From: Hemerocallis citrina
Lineage: Eukaryota; Streptophyta; Magnoliopsida; Asparagales; Asphodelaceae
Direction of reading: 5' to 3'
Assembly (NCBI GenBank): GCA_017893485.1
Contig: CM030368.1
Span: forward strand, 176,262,504 to 176,326,503
DNA: 64,000 nt
Shown here one piece after another: positions 22,949 to 34,574 of this stretch (position 1 is the first letter of the stretch; the number at the start of each line of letters is the position of its first letter). Below the pieces are notes generated by a model, which worked only from the letters and a program-made list of their open reading frames with translations, did no database searches and had not been told where the DNA came from. A program made the position numbers and the translations under genes.

Positions 22949-24138
22949 CTGCCACAACTCCTTCAGCTGTCTCAATATCTGCAGCAGTCAAGTTGAAAGC
23001 CTGATCTCTCCTCGGAACAGCGGTCCTTTGACCGACAATCTGATGATGCGGAGGAAGCGGTGGCCTAACTGGACCACGAGCTGGAACTGCTGGCTGGACA
23101 GAACCACGGATTGGAAGAGTCACCCTCTGCTGTGGACAATCCCACAAAGTGTGGTCAGGAGCACCACAAGCAAAACAGCGGCAATTGGCTCGCCTACAGT
23201 CCTTGCGCTCATGCCCGGCAAGTCGGCAAAAGTCGCAAAAACTACCCCTCTGGGAACCAGTAGAAGAGTAAGGAGCTGCCCTAACTGGGTGGGCGGAAAC
23301 GGGCCTCCGAATAGGCCCACCAGAAGGCCTAGCAATAGCAGCGGGAACAGTCCGCTGAGAAGAAGACGAACCACCACGAGCCTGCTCCTGAGCTCGGGCT
23401 GCCTCAAGAGCCTCAGTGTAGGTACGCAAGCGAAGAGAGACAAGATGCCTCTTGATATCCTGCTCAAGCCCATTTGTGAATCTACGAGCCTTATTTTCTT
23501 CGGTTGCCACAAGAATGGCAGCGAAGCGGCTAAGTCTAGTAAACTCAGCTGCGTACTCATCCACTGACCTGGAACCCTGTTGCAAGAAAGTCCATGTTAC
23601 AACATTGCATGAACAATTATGTAACAAATACGAAATGAAATAATGACTTAACCTGTTTTAGGGCCAGGAATTCTTGTTCCATCTCAACTCGAGTACTACT
23701 TGGGAAGAACTTCTCCAAAAATCTCCGAGTGAAAGTAACCCAAGCAATAGGCCTCTTAAGTCGCTCAGACTCGGCCATCCACCAGATATGGGCCAGATCC
23801 TCCAGCTGGATGGAAACCATGTACACCCGATCAGCCTCGGCAACACGAGCTACTAACAAAAAGCGCTCAGTCCGGATCAACCACTGTTCATCCTCCAAGG
23901 GCGTCTCAGTGCCGAAAAAACAGTCGGGATGCAACCTCATAAAATCTGTAACTATCTCCGGATGAGGTGAAAGATTTGCCTGCACAGGCACAACAAGAGG
24001 CAGAACCCGAGAAACTTCAAGAGCAGCCATCACAAGATCACTATGGTTTTGCTATTGATTAATCAGCCACTCAAGCACAGTAGTGACAGCCTCAATCGGA
24101 TCAACCTGCGACTGAGAAGTAGAACCTCTGCGAGCCAT
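22949..24138 (-). pseudogene. gag: Gag of the nested Tekay-like element
   Basis: The structural protein that coats the element RNA. The start at 24138 (MARRGS) gives a typical chromovirus N-terminus. A stop at about 24054 interrupts it; the frame resumes with MAALEV. The retrotransposon gag core spans about 24000-23400 (IWWMAESERL, FFPSSTRVEMEQEFLALKQ, then GSRSVDEYAAEFTRLSRFA). Two zinc knuckles follow: CDFCRLAGHERKDC (about 23235) and CFACGAPDHTLWDC (about 23170). The gag core is split by the candidate intron 23577-23652. PBS lies 150 bp upstream. Confidence 0.88.
23577..23652 (-). other. Candidate 76-bp intron within gag
   Basis: The donor is AAACAG|GTTAAG and the acceptor TTGCAACAG|GGTTCC on the minus strand. 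The segment is T-rich, not a multiple of three, and contains a stop. Removing it joins FLALKQ to GSRSVDEY in phase 0, which reproduces the LKQG-x-x-SV-x-EY block conserved in chromovirus gag. The plus-strand relative at 52000 reads through this point without an interruption. Confidence 0.7.
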
Positions 24139-24287
24139 AGTCTGCACCAAACTAAAAACAATTAGCATACAGAATCAAAGTTGGTATACATTCATTTATG
24201 TATGCATGGTTGGTGAAATGTTGAGCAGATCCCAGTACGAACCAAGCTTGTCTAATATATTAGGCAACTAATACATTAGCCAAACCT

Positions 24288-24302
24288 GGTGCTCTGATAC
24301 CA
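24288..24302 (-). promoter_or_regulatory. Primer binding site, initiator tRNA-Met type
   Basis: On the minus strand TGGTATCAGAGCACC lies ten bases after the LTR end. It matches the 3' end of plant initiator tRNA-Met, which primes minus-strand DNA synthesis. Confidence 0.9.
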
Positions 24303-24312
24303 CTAAAAATCT

Positions 24313-27273
24313 TGCCACGCCCCGCTTCCTAAAAAGAATACGGAATACGGATACGAGACAAAAGTCCAGCGAATGATTTTTATCATCCATAAGCTGTTCA
24401 GGAATCTTTATAATATTTCACAAGATAATCAGAGTCGGAAGCGAAAGATACAACCAGGCATGCATAATTGAAACAATATACCAACAGAAATTACTTGAAA
24501 CCAAATATAACAATCTCAAATAATCAAATTCTGAACATGTCAAATATCCTAGGTCACATCGCCTAAATACAAGATAAATATCTAAATAATCAAGTACATC
24601 TTATTCAAGTTCAAGCAACAACAATAATAATAAAATCAGAAAGCAGAAAATCCATCCTAATACATCATCTCGCCAACACCATCTGGCATCCTGATCTGCA
24701 ATTAGTAAATTTGCAGGAGAAGAAAGAAGAAAAACAAGTACCCGTCAATTGCAAGTTACGGGTCACTTATAATGTAGGATACAAGTCCATGGGATAGGAA
24801 AATCTACGTAACAAACCTAGATGTTATAATTATGAATATAGGATATAAATCATAGCATGGAAAGATGAGCAAGTATAATAGCATGTGTCGAGTGTCAAGT
24901 GAACAAGTGTCATGCATCAAGTAACTAGTATCAAGAATCAAGTAATCATGTAGCATGTATCAAGTATCAAATCTCATGTATCATGTAGTCAAGTGTCAAG
25001 TGGGCATGTATCATGTTCAAATGTCAGGTATCAAGTAGCATGTTCAAGTCTTGTAGTGATTACTATCTAGGTAGCACTTCATGCATCCCGATTTTTACTA
25101 TATGGTTACTACAACAAACAGTTTCATTTTAGATTTTGTAGGGAACCATACAAGATAGTGTACTCAGGAACAAGCTCCAAGTATCATGTAATCATGTATC
25201 ATATAAACAAGCTCCAAAATCCAAACAAGCTCCAGTGTCGTGTGTACGTGTCATGTATATCGTGTCAAGCTCCACATGTAAACAAGCTCCAATAACCACT
25301 AGGTTCTTCTGAGTACACGTTTCTACACTATTCACTATTAGATCTTTCCCTTAATCCCGACTTGGTTATTTATTATTAATGTCAAACATGCATGTAGGTG
25401 TGCAAAACATAACAAGAATAATATGGCATGATCATGTGGCAAGTTCTAGTTGCATTATAAACATGTACAAGTGCGAGATATCTCATAAAAGAACTAAAAT
25501 AAACCAATCTCAAGTTCAGGACAGCAAGACCATATTGTAGTAAAACTGTGATTCCCAGTGTTACAAACATGAAAATCTGGATCCGTCGAAGGATCTGGAA
25601 AATAGACTCACACACGAATCTAGCGAGTATAAACAAGCCATATAGTATTTCACAAAATCATAACTCAAAACTGATTTTTATACAGAAATTAGGTTCAGCA
25701 GAAATCAGGAAAACGAATTCAAGAACAAGAAAACGACATGAAAGCACATTAAATAAATCTACGAAAAATCTGGGGTATTCCCCTATATGTCCAGTATCCA
25801 AAAATAAAGTTTCATAATTTTTCAGTGGAATTAGATCAGTCATAAAAAATAAGAAAACATCAATAAACCATAATTTGGCAAATATGGAATTCCCAACACT
25901 GCTGTATGAAAACTATGATATCTCGCAACCAGTGAAACGAAACCCAATTTCTCCAAAGGGATATGAAAATAGATAAAACATACTAACTTTGATTTTCACA
26001 ACCATTCTTCATACAGTAAAAGGAATCATAATGAAAATAAGGTTCTTTACAGAACAGCGAGCAAAATACAGCAAGTATAGATTTCATAAACGAGCACGAA
26101 ACAACACATAAAACTCATCAATAAAATTTACCAAAATTCTGGGTAATCCCAAACTTCATAAAAAAGTACTGAACAAAGTTTTGGATCAAAATAATATATG
26201 TAGCATAGTTCTTTAAAATGGTTTATCATCAAAATTACCGAAAAACAGAATCTGGAAAATATCAACACCTCTGTAGTAAAATAGTCATAACTCACTCATA
26301 CGAAATCAAAATCAAGCAAGATCAAAGGGGTTTGAAAATAGATGAAATTCTCTAAAACTCATGTTTTATACCGAAATTAAGATACTGACTTCAAGACAGA
26401 CCATAACAGCAAACAAAACAGATCAGCGACAAAACACAGATTTTTTCCTTTAACAACAACTCAACATATATCATACAAAACTTGTTCAAAATACAACCAA
26501 ACATGAAATCGAGTATACCAAGTGTCTAAACATCATGAATTAGGGTAACTAACATGTCCACGCCAAGAATATCACATGGGGCTCAATCAAAACACGAGTT
26601 CTCACCAAAGTCTCACATACATGATCAAAATCAAGAACGGATAAAACCTAAGTTAATTCATATCCATATTGTGTCGTGAGTCATTTATGGTCAATTTTTC
26701 ACAATATAGACATAACCCATCAAGCATATCACAAACAAGAGTCGTCTCTAGACCCAACTACACTATAGGTGTTATTTTTGACTTGTATCAAACAAATAAA
26801 TTGGAGTACAAGTTACTTGCCATAATCGGAGATGATGAACAACGAAAGCCAAGACTAACGAGCAAAACCCACGAACGAAATCTACGAATCAACGAATCCA
26901 AGCAAACTAGAGCAAAAGTCTCCATACGAACAAAACTCCAAAAGCGAAAGATGACGGCGATGGTGGCTTGCGGCCACGAGAGAACACCAAGAAAGCGAGA
27001 CGAGAGATTAAGTGGTGGTGCGAGAGGGTTGTATGGTGGCCAAGGTGATAAAGGATCGGGTTTGAGGTGTTGTCGGGGTGGTATGCGGCCGAGAAGGGGA
27101 GTAGGGGGCTGTCGGCTGGCCTGGGCTGCTCGGGTGTGCACAGGCCAGAGGTAGTAAGGGGTCAGCCTGGGCTGTGTGTGGGAGCGGCTCAAGCAAGGAG
27201 GAAGGGGGAGTCCGGGTGTAAGGGAGAGAGAGAGAGGGGAATTAGGGTTAAGGTTTAGGGAGAGAGAGGTAGA

Positions 27274-27318
<45 letters not shown>

Positions 27319-27764
27319 ATTTGGGTTTAGAAATACAAGTTGGGTTAATGGGTATTTGGGCTGTGGGTAATTAGGAGTAGTAATAGGATTTGTTTAATTG
27401 GGCTTCAATTAGGATACAAATTGTATAGGATATCAAATAGGATTGGTGATTTTAATTTGGCTTTGGTAATCTTATTAGGGATTCAAATAATAGGATGGAG
27501 AAATAGGACAACCAATCATCACCACCACACACACCCAAAAATAAAATAAAATAAAGAGAACGAGACCAACAAGAAGAAAGAAAAAAATAATGAAGAACGA
27601 TACAAAAGAGACGACCAATCAAACATAAAGATCTCAAAATCAAATAAAACGAATATATATTGAAAACAACTCCAATATACGGTTCAGAAAAAATACAAGA
27701 GAGAAAATACACCAAAACAAAAAATACACTCCAAAGGTACACAAAATGAAAAACAGGGGTTACA
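24313..27764 (-). repeat. 5' LTR of the nested Tekay-like element
   Basis: Copy of 15937-19387, starting TGCCACGCCCCGC and ending GGGGTTACA, followed by the duplication TCTGT. It supplies the promoter for the gag-pol transcript; the TA tract at 27278-27315 is the likely core promoter, followed by a CT-rich leader. Confidence 0.93.
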
Positions 27765-27913
27765 TCTGTGCTATGAGCTTAGCAGGTATTGTGTTTAGCA
27801 GGAAGCTCATGGTTGGTTGGATTCAAGGTGTTGGGATATTCCCAGGTGGGGTAGGAACTTCCTATCCACTTGGCCTCTTGTCAAGTCAGTTTTCGCGGGA
27901 TTCGAGGAGTCGA

Positions 27914-28006
27914 CACGTGACAATGGTCATTCGAAGGGCTGTTAATCATGAAATTCGAAGGGGCGGCACGTGCCGATAGTTCAAGAGTCAGTCGTCCCCT
28001 ATAAAT
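27914..28006 (+). promoter_or_regulatory. Promoter of the antisense gene: two G-boxes and a TATA box
   Basis: Two CACGTG G-boxes (27914-27919 and 27967-27972) precede a TATAAAT at about 28000, 79 bases before the first ATG at 28085. G-boxes bind bZIP or bHLH factors in plants. The direction is opposite to the Tat element's gag-pol. Function is inferred. Confidence 0.5.
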
Positions 28007-28084
28007 TTGCTCCCCCCTTCAGCACAATGAGGGGCTATTTTCTAGACTCTTGAAACCTTTCTCTTCAAGATCATAATCTAGATA

Positions 28085-30422
28085 ATGTCGGTCGTAGAGA
28101 TCAGTAGCCCATCTTCATCTGGTGACCATGGTGGATCAGAAGCAAGTTCTTTCGGGAGCAGGTCGGCCACCCGTTCGCTGAGCCGATCCACTTTGAGGGG
28201 AAGCGGTTCTGAGAACTAGAGATCACCACACGATGTCTGTCAGAATCAGAGGTGAATATCATTGGAGTCTCTGATCCCGAAGGAAAGGACCATGGCCGGG
28301 TTAGAGATGAGGCTAGGTCTAGTGGCACCGGGGGTGGTCTAGTAAGGGAAATTCGGGAGCTGCTTGAGGTGTCAGAGTGTGGAGGCGACCGGGGAAGCAG
28401 AGATCGGTCAGTGGCAGTCGAGGGTAGATTTGCAAGCATTCTTGACAGGGTAGTCTTGGAGGCTGAGATCCCGTTGTCTGCTCCTCCCCGGGAGAAGGGG
28501 TCGTTGAAATTAGAGGGGACTCAGCTTGGCCTAGACCAGGCGCTCGTGCGGAAGAAGTCCATCTGAATGTACCGTGAAGACTTGAAGGGTAAGCCTGATT
28601 TCAATGTTTTGACTCCGTCCAACAAGTCAATAACCGATGTCGATAAGGTGAAAAGCTTCTTGGCTGGGAGTGAACTGGAGTCACTTTGGGTGGTTTGCCG
28701 CATTCCTCCCCAGTTCGAATTGATGCTCTCGAACTTCGGTCTTGAAATGAATGCCAACCTCCCGGGGCTGCTATGCATAATGAATGTCGACATGTTCCAT
28801 TCTAGTTTGCATCTCCCCCTCCTTCCCTTTATGAAGGAGGTGTTGAATTAGGCTGGCCTGAGCCCCATGCAGTATGAGCCGAATTCGTGGAAGCTACTGA
28901 CGTGCTTCATTATGATCTGCCATAAGAGAGGGGTCCCGCTCCACCTCAAATATTTCCAAATGTATTTGGGCTTCAGAGCATTTTTGGGTCACCCCTACCG
29001 GTGGTATGTCTCGCCGTGTCTGGGGTACAAAGTGGTGTAGACCATCCCGACTTTATAAAGGGCTGGAAGAGGATATATTTTGTTATCTAGAGTAGCGAAC
29101 CCTCGGATGTCCCTACCAGGTGGTCGTACGAGGGCCCGCCGAAGGTGGATCCCTCGTCGCCTCATGATCTCAGCCCAGAGGAGAGTGCTGAGTTTCAGAA
29201 ACTCTTTGGGGGAAGGTGCTAGTGTCCATTGGTAGCAAGTATTGAAAGAGAGGTTGTTTAATCCTGGTTTAAGCTTTGTTGGCTCGAGTAGGTTCTTTTT
29301 CCCTCGGCTCATAGTACTGGTACTATTTTTATCTGATATCTATTTTTCTTCACAGATAGTAGTGTGACATTTGCCTTGTCATCAGAACCTCGAGATGTGC
29401 CGAAGGTTGACTGTAAGGGCAAGCAGAATATCGAAGTGTCTGCCTTGGGGCACTTGCCGAAGAAGCCTAAGGTCTCAAAGGTCCGTGACCTGGAGGGGCT
29501 CTAAGGGGGCGATCGGTAAATAGGTTGTTGAGGACCGCCAAAGAGACCGTTGGGCGTTCCACATTGGATCGTCCCGTGGGAGAGTTGGGCTCTGTCATGG
29601 AGTTGGAAATGGCTCGAAAAATAGTGGAGAATCTTCCTCATCCGAGAGATCAGAATGCCCTCGCCCGAGAGACCACTACTTCATGTTTCCTTCGCTTTTC
29701 CTAAGGTTGTACTGGCAAGTATTTTTCTACTCTGTTCTGTCAATGTAATTGCTCCTTGTTGACATTCCATGTTTTCTCTACAGGATGCTCTTTATGGTAC
29801 TAAAATGAAGAGGTGGTTCGAGCATTTGCTTGACCTAGCGGTTCGGAAGGCAGAGCAGTACAGGAAGAGCTGTGAAGGAAAGCATGAACGTGCTGAGGCT
29901 TTGTAGGAGAGGGTGAAGGATTTGGAGAAAAGGTCGGAAGGCGATCCGGGCGAGGGACGGTCTGCCTATAGGGCATTATTGAATGAGAAGGACGCGCTAG
30001 AGCGCCAATTGGCCCAAACACGATCGGAATTAATGGGGGCTGTGGACGAAATCGTTGAAGGCGAGGAACGTGGTCTTAGACAAGCCGTCGAGCATATCAG
30101 GCGGGAAAACCCCCATCTCGACATTGGTTGTCTTGAGTACGATGCGGAATTCGTCACTTCTCCTACGACTGCCCTCTCGATTCCTTCCGACCTAGGGTTC
30201 AGTACTGACCCTAATTTCGGGACTTTCGGAGGTGTAGGCAACGAACGTGCTTGTCCACCTTTGCCAGGGGTTTCACTCACGACCCCGGCCGAACTTCCTC
30301 TAGAGTTGGGATCAGATGCCGAGTCTATTCTTGCGGCTACTAGGGGGAGACCCATTTCCTTAGAGTTTTATGTTTTGTTGTATTTTTCCGAACGCGTACT
30401 GACTACCGCCCCTTGTATTTGA
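28085..30422 (+). pseudogene. Antisense gene 1 of the Tat element (Transposase_28-like), multi-exon, decayed
   Basis: Plus-strand gene on the strand opposite to gag-pol. It starts MSVVEISSPSSS. From 28570 to 29040 a globular region carries NLPGLLC, LPLLPFMKEVLN, LSPMQYEPNSWK and PYRWWYVSP. This is the pattern of the plant family called 'putative gypsy type transposon' (Pfam PF04195). A coiled-coil region (29880-30130, LEKRSEGD...LNEKDALERQ) and an acidic tail follow. Likely introns: 29288-29355 and 29719-29783 (CAA|GTATTTT...CTCTACAG). Stops near 28217, 28852 and 29038 show decay. The role in the element is unknown; similar antisense ORFs are known from Tat elements such as Grande. Confidence 0.65.
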
Positions 30423-30747
30423 TTATTTTTTATGGAATGATAATGATTTCTGGTATTGTTGAGTCTTAATTTCGCTGCGAATTCTAAAAACTTTTGATGA
30501 CCTGTCGGGGTCGGGTGGATATCGTCGTCGGATTCTATAGGTTGCAGCACCCGTGGAATTTGAAGAGTCCTACTAGAGAGGAAGCCAAGGGTCAAGAGAC
30601 CCACGAGTCGTATGCTTGCCACACGAGTGCACAATATTCGATGTCCCCTTCGTGCTTATATATGCTTTCCTCCTCCTGTTCTTTCTTCACTTTCTCCCTT
30701 CGTTATCTTTGCTTCTCCCTTTTGTCGAGTTCATTCTTCCTTTGATC

Positions 30748-31917
30748 ATGGTTTCTGACGCGATTCTGATGGATAGGTGTTTGGCTCGTAAGGTGGCAAT
30801 GAAGGCGGCCGGAGCTAAGGCCAAGGCTAAGGCCGAGGCTGACCTTCAGGCTGAGGGTAGTGTGAAGGCCGAGACAAATACGGGGAGGAAGCTGGCCAAG
30901 GGAAAGGCCAAGGTGGGGGGGGAGGCGATTGGGGTATCTGAGGACTCCAAGGGAAAGAAAGTACAGGGGAGAACTCCGAATCGTCTTCTTTCTCCCTCTT
31001 CTGCCGCGTCTCCGGGAAGGAATAAAGGCAAGGATTTCGACCCTCCAATCGTTACGGAGATGCCGGTCTCCACTGAGGGGACTCTACGGATAGCACTGGA
31101 GGTGCTATCGCCAGCGAAAGCGTGGATCCCCCCTGGACCGTCATGGAGGCAAATTTGACGACGGACTACGCGAATGCGGATTAGGTGGTGGAAAATATAG
31201 CCACTCCTAGAGAGTTAGTGTCCATGAAGAGGGAGGCCCAGGCGACGTCTACGCCCGTTGGGCTCAGGCTTCAGTCATGGTAAGTCACCTTGAAGAAGGT
31301 CTGTCGCTCATAGTTGGTGCCATCCTTGGGTTTCAATATCTAATTTTCTTGACAACCATCCCTTCCTGCAGGTCGCCATCCCTAGGACTGAGCTGAAGCG
31401 AAGGCTGGACGCGATGCTTGCACGGGCGCTGGAGTCCGAGGAGAGTAGTAGGGAATTGGTGTGTTGGAACCACGAATTTTTACAGCGTATCAAGGATGTT
31501 GAAAAGTTACTAGTGGGGGAGAAAAGCGGTCGGTAGGGGTTGCTGACCGAGAAAGAGAACTGGGTCGAGGAGCGACTGGCTTGGCAAGCCTAGGAGAAGA
31601 GATTGCGGGGGTTGCTGGATGAGGTAGCTCAGTGCGCAGTTAAGAACAAGTAGGAGTTGGATGAAACGGTGCTGCATGTGCTTGACGCCCAGGATGCGAG
31701 GTACGGAAAGGCTCTTACGCACATGAAGATTCGGTACCCACACCTCTCGCTCGAGGGTTTGGCCTTTGATGTAAGCAAAGAGGACTTGCACCGGATGGCC
31801 GAGCTAGATGCTACAACTCGCAAGAAAAGGTCGACCCTCATAAGCGAGAAAGGACCAGCGTTGAAACAAGTTGCTTATACCACTGCCATTTTTGCAGACT
31901 GGCAACCGCCTTTGTAA
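30748..31917 (+). pseudogene. Antisense gene 2 of the Tat element, second coiled-coil gene
   Basis: It follows gene 1 on the plus strand. The first exon begins MVSDAILMDRCLARK and is Lys/Ala-rich with charged AKAKAKAEA repeats. An intron with strong consensus ends (CATG|GTAAGTC at 31280, CTTCCTGCAG at 31371) leads to a coiled-coil exon (TELKRRLDAML onward). Its C-terminal IRYPHLSLEGLAFD resembles IRRENPHLDIGCLEYD of gene 1, so the two probably arose by duplication. A TATATATG lies near 30657. Stops at 31157, 31534 and 31591 show decay. It ends tail-to-tail with the integrase remnant. Confidence 0.55.
31279..31371 (+). other. Candidate intron of antisense gene 2
   Basis: G|GTAAGTC at the donor and a pyrimidine-rich CCCTTCCTGCAG at the acceptor, 92-93 bases apart, with T-rich content, are close to the plant splice consensus on the plus strand. 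They support transcription in the antisense direction. Confidence 0.6.
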
Positions 31918-31999
31918 TCTTTTTTGTATTTGTTTCAATGGATATAATTTTCCTCTTTTCCTTTCCTTCTTTTTGTTCGATTGTCGAGCGTTATTGAGT

Positions 32000-32335
32000 T
32001 GGGACTAGGTAGCCGAGATTTCATGGGGATTCGCCTTGGCTTTGTAAGTTAGGTTGAATGGGGATTCGCCTGTTGGGACCGACCATGTCCATTCCCTACA
32101 TAGCGAAGGGGACCGACTGGCCAGCGATTTTAGCTCGACTTAGGGAGCATGTACGATGGAGGAAAACCTTTAACAGGGGCCACATTTCCTCACAAGATCC
32201 TGAGCGTCTTGAAGGAGGGTCGGCCAATAGTACCTGTGGTTGAGTATTTTTCTTGCAAGCACTTTGCTGCCCATGTGGCAGCTACCGAGCCCTTCGTGCA
32301 TCACCCTTTTCGCGTACTTGGCTTCCTGCGGACTT
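32000..32335 (-). pseudogene. pol: Integrase of the Tat element lacking its catalytic core
   Basis: The HHCC zinc finger is present (HEGLGSCH, then YYWPTLLQDA and C-G-P-C, about 32170-32330). After the MDMVGP motif, which holds the first catalytic aspartate (about 32090), the sequence jumps straight to GESPFNLTY and HEIS, which belong to the C-terminal part of Tat integrases. The second Asp, the Glu and most of the core fold are absent, so the protein cannot integrate DNA. The join near 32075 is the deletion point. Confidence 0.75.
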
Positions 32336-32344
32336 ACGCAGTGG

Positions 32345-33400
32345 AGTTAAGGTCTCCCGTCTTCTTTGGTGTATAAGCGTTTGAAGAATGCGTCATTGAT
32401 CAGTACAAACCTCTCTGAACGGACCCGAACTCTTCTGGCTTTTGATGGATCCTGAGGTAGTTCGCCCGCCTTTAGAAAGTTCAGAATTGGATCCATCCAA
32501 GTTGTCTCTCCTGTAGTTGGGTCGATGCAGTTGACCTCGGGAGGCACGGCTGCCTCGATTCTGAGGACCTCCACTAAGACTGTGTGATCCAATCCATCGA
32601 AGGAGTAGGATTCTAGCTTGGAGAGGGCATCGGCTTGGGTGTTCAATTCTCGAGGAATTCGAGTCACTATCGTTTTCGAGAAATCTAAGAGGATAAGGTG
32701 AACGCGCTCTAGGTACTGGATCATTCAGGAGTCGCAGGCCTCATACTCTCCGGAGATCTAATTGAACACCAGTTGGGAGTCGCTGAAAACTCTTATGTGT
32801 TTGGATCCTGCCTTTCGGGCCAGATGGAGTCCCGCAATCATCGCCTCATAATCTGCCTCATTGTTGGAAGCCGGGAAATTGAGACGGAGAGAGTGTTGGA
32901 GAATAAAGGTTTCTGGTCACTTAAGTATGACTCCGGCTCCTCTCCCGCCTTCACAAGACGATCCGTCAACATAGAGTTCCCACTTCGGCTCACCTTCTTG
33001 TGTTCCGGGAGAATTGAGAATAATACATTCGATTATGAATTCAGCGAGCATCTGGCCTTTGATAGCAGTTCAGGGCTTGTAGCTGATGTCATGCTGGCTC
33101 AACTCAGTGGACCATTTGATCTGCGGCCTGACGTCTCGGGTTTGTGGAGCACTTTTTTTGTGGGGTTGATCCGAAAGGACCTGAATGGAGTGGGCCTGGA
33201 AATATGGGCGAAGCTTTCATTCTACCATTACGAGTGTGTAAGCCAACTTCTCTACCTTAGAGTACCGAAACTCTGCATCACGGAGAATTTTACTAATGTA
33301 ATAGATCGGCTTCTACAATATGTTTTCTTCCCGAACTAAGACAACACTGAGTGCATGTTTGGAAGCAGCGAGGTAGAGGGAGAGTACTTCGTTCGGCTCG
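32345..33400 (-). pseudogene. pol: RNase H domains of the Tat element
   Basis: Minus-strand fragments in changing frames match Tat-type RNase H: YYISKxLRDAEFRYS (about 33280), a DQPHKK-like segment (about 33140), the archaeal-type RNase H strand with NNEADYEAMIAG (about 32860), DSQLVFNQISGEYEA (about 32780) and IPRELNTQADALSKL (about 32640). Tat elements carry a second RNase H, and this later module appears to be it. Several frameshifts. Confidence 0.7.
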
Positions 33401-33499
33401 GGTTTGCTGAGGAGCGAAGAATTAGCCAAGTATACCTTTAACTGGTCAAAAGCTTGCTGTTGGAGCTCCCCACTCGATTTTTTTAGCTCCCCTTAGAGC

Positions 33500-34334
33500 T
33501 TTAAAAAACTGTAGTGACTTCTCCCCGGATTTGGAGAGGAAGCAACCGATAGCTGCTAAACGACCAGTGAGGCGCTGCAGTTCCTTGACGTTTCTTGGAG
33601 GGCCATGTGAATTTTTCGGGGTTGGCTTCTATCTCCTGTTGACTGACCATGAATCCGAGGAACTTTCCGGAGGTGCTGCCGAAGGCGCACTTTGAAGGGT
33701 TCAGCCGCATGTTGTGGCATTGAAGGATCCCGAACGCTTCCTCTAGATCTTTCACATGATCTTGACCCTGGAGGCTTTTGACGAGCATGTCGTCTATATA
33801 AACCTCCATGTTCTAACCTATTTAATTTTTGAAGACCCGGTTCATGAGTCTTTGATATGTAGCTCTGGTATTTTTCAGCCCGAAGGGCATGATGCGGTAG
33901 CAATATAGCCCTTGGTCAGTTATGAAAGCAGTCTTGGGAATGTCCAGAGGGTACATTCTGATTTGGTTATAGCTTGAGAATGCATCCATGAAACTGAAGA
34001 GCTCGTGTCCGAACTTCGCGTCGATAAGGGCATCGATGCTCGGGAACGGGAAAGGATCATTCGGGAAAGCCTTGCTGAGATCCGTGAAATCGATGTAGAT
34101 CCTTCACTTCTCGTTGGTCTTTTTGACCATCACAACATTGGCTAGCCATTCGGGGTAGCTCACTTCCTGAATGAAGTTGGTGGAGAGAAGTTTTTGTACC
34201 TCCTCCTTGGCCGCATGTAGCCGATCAGGGGCGAACTTGCGGTGCCTATGTTGCACTGGTTTGTAGTCCGAGTGAACGCTTAGTTTGTGCATTATAAGAT
34301 CCATGGAGATTCCCGTCATATCTGAGGGTACCAA
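33500..34334 (-). pseudogene. pol: Reverse transcriptase of the Tat element
   Basis: RT blocks on the minus strand: HRKFAPDRLHAAKEEV (about 34230), NVVMVKKTNEK (about 34120), then a stop, YIDFTDLSKAFP (about 34080), FSFMDAFSSYNQI (about 33980), IMPFGLKNTRATYQRLMN (about 33870) and the catalytic VYIDDMLVKS (about 33790). The segment NPSKCAFG and GFMVS follows near 33670. The catalytic YIDD is intact, but stops near 34104 and 33815 interrupt the frame. Confidence 0.9.
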
Positions 34335-34574
34335 AGCAAGTAGATCCTGACTTTGACGGATGAAGTTGATGATCTCCCGCCTTAGGTCCGGATGAAAGGA
34401 TCAACTCACTTGGAAGCATTTGGATGGGTCGTCTTCGAAGAATAGGATCTCGTCCAGCTCATCAACTGGCTCTGAACCGACCGTACTCCTTTCAAAGGGG
34501 AGGTCAACTGCATCTTGGGACAAGACTGTTACTCCCATAGCGGCCATGTAGCAGGTTCGGGCGGCCTGGTTACC

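Larger units (their letters stand above)
15937..27764 (-). mobile_element. Complete Tekay/Del-like chromovirus nested in the Tat element
   Basis: The LTRs (15937-19387 and 24313-27764, about 3.45 kb each) start TGYCACGCCCCGC and end TTACA. The perfect duplication TCTGT lies at 15932-15936 and 27765-27769. On the minus strand the order is tRNA-Met primer site, gag with two zinc knuckles, protease, RT, RNase H, integrase and chromodomain. LTRs differ at about 4% by eye over the first 190 bases. Several premature stops make it defective. A chromodomain normally steers integration to heterochromatin, which fits its position inside another element. Confidence 0.95.

Noticed and set aside
22815..23627. 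270-codon frame ending in a hydrophobic tail, as a membrane protein
   Set aside because: The hydrophobic tail is the reading of the T-rich candidate intron 22805-22948; the rest is gag with two zinc knuckles.
30827..31073. Minus-strand Pro-rich frames opposite antisense gene 2
   Set aside because: They are complements of the Lys/Ala-rich coding exon and carry no motif.
32773..33339. 188-codon plus-strand frame
   Set aside because: It is the shadow of the Tat RNase H on the minus strand; the minus-strand motifs (YYISK, NNEADYEA, DSQLV) explain the interval.
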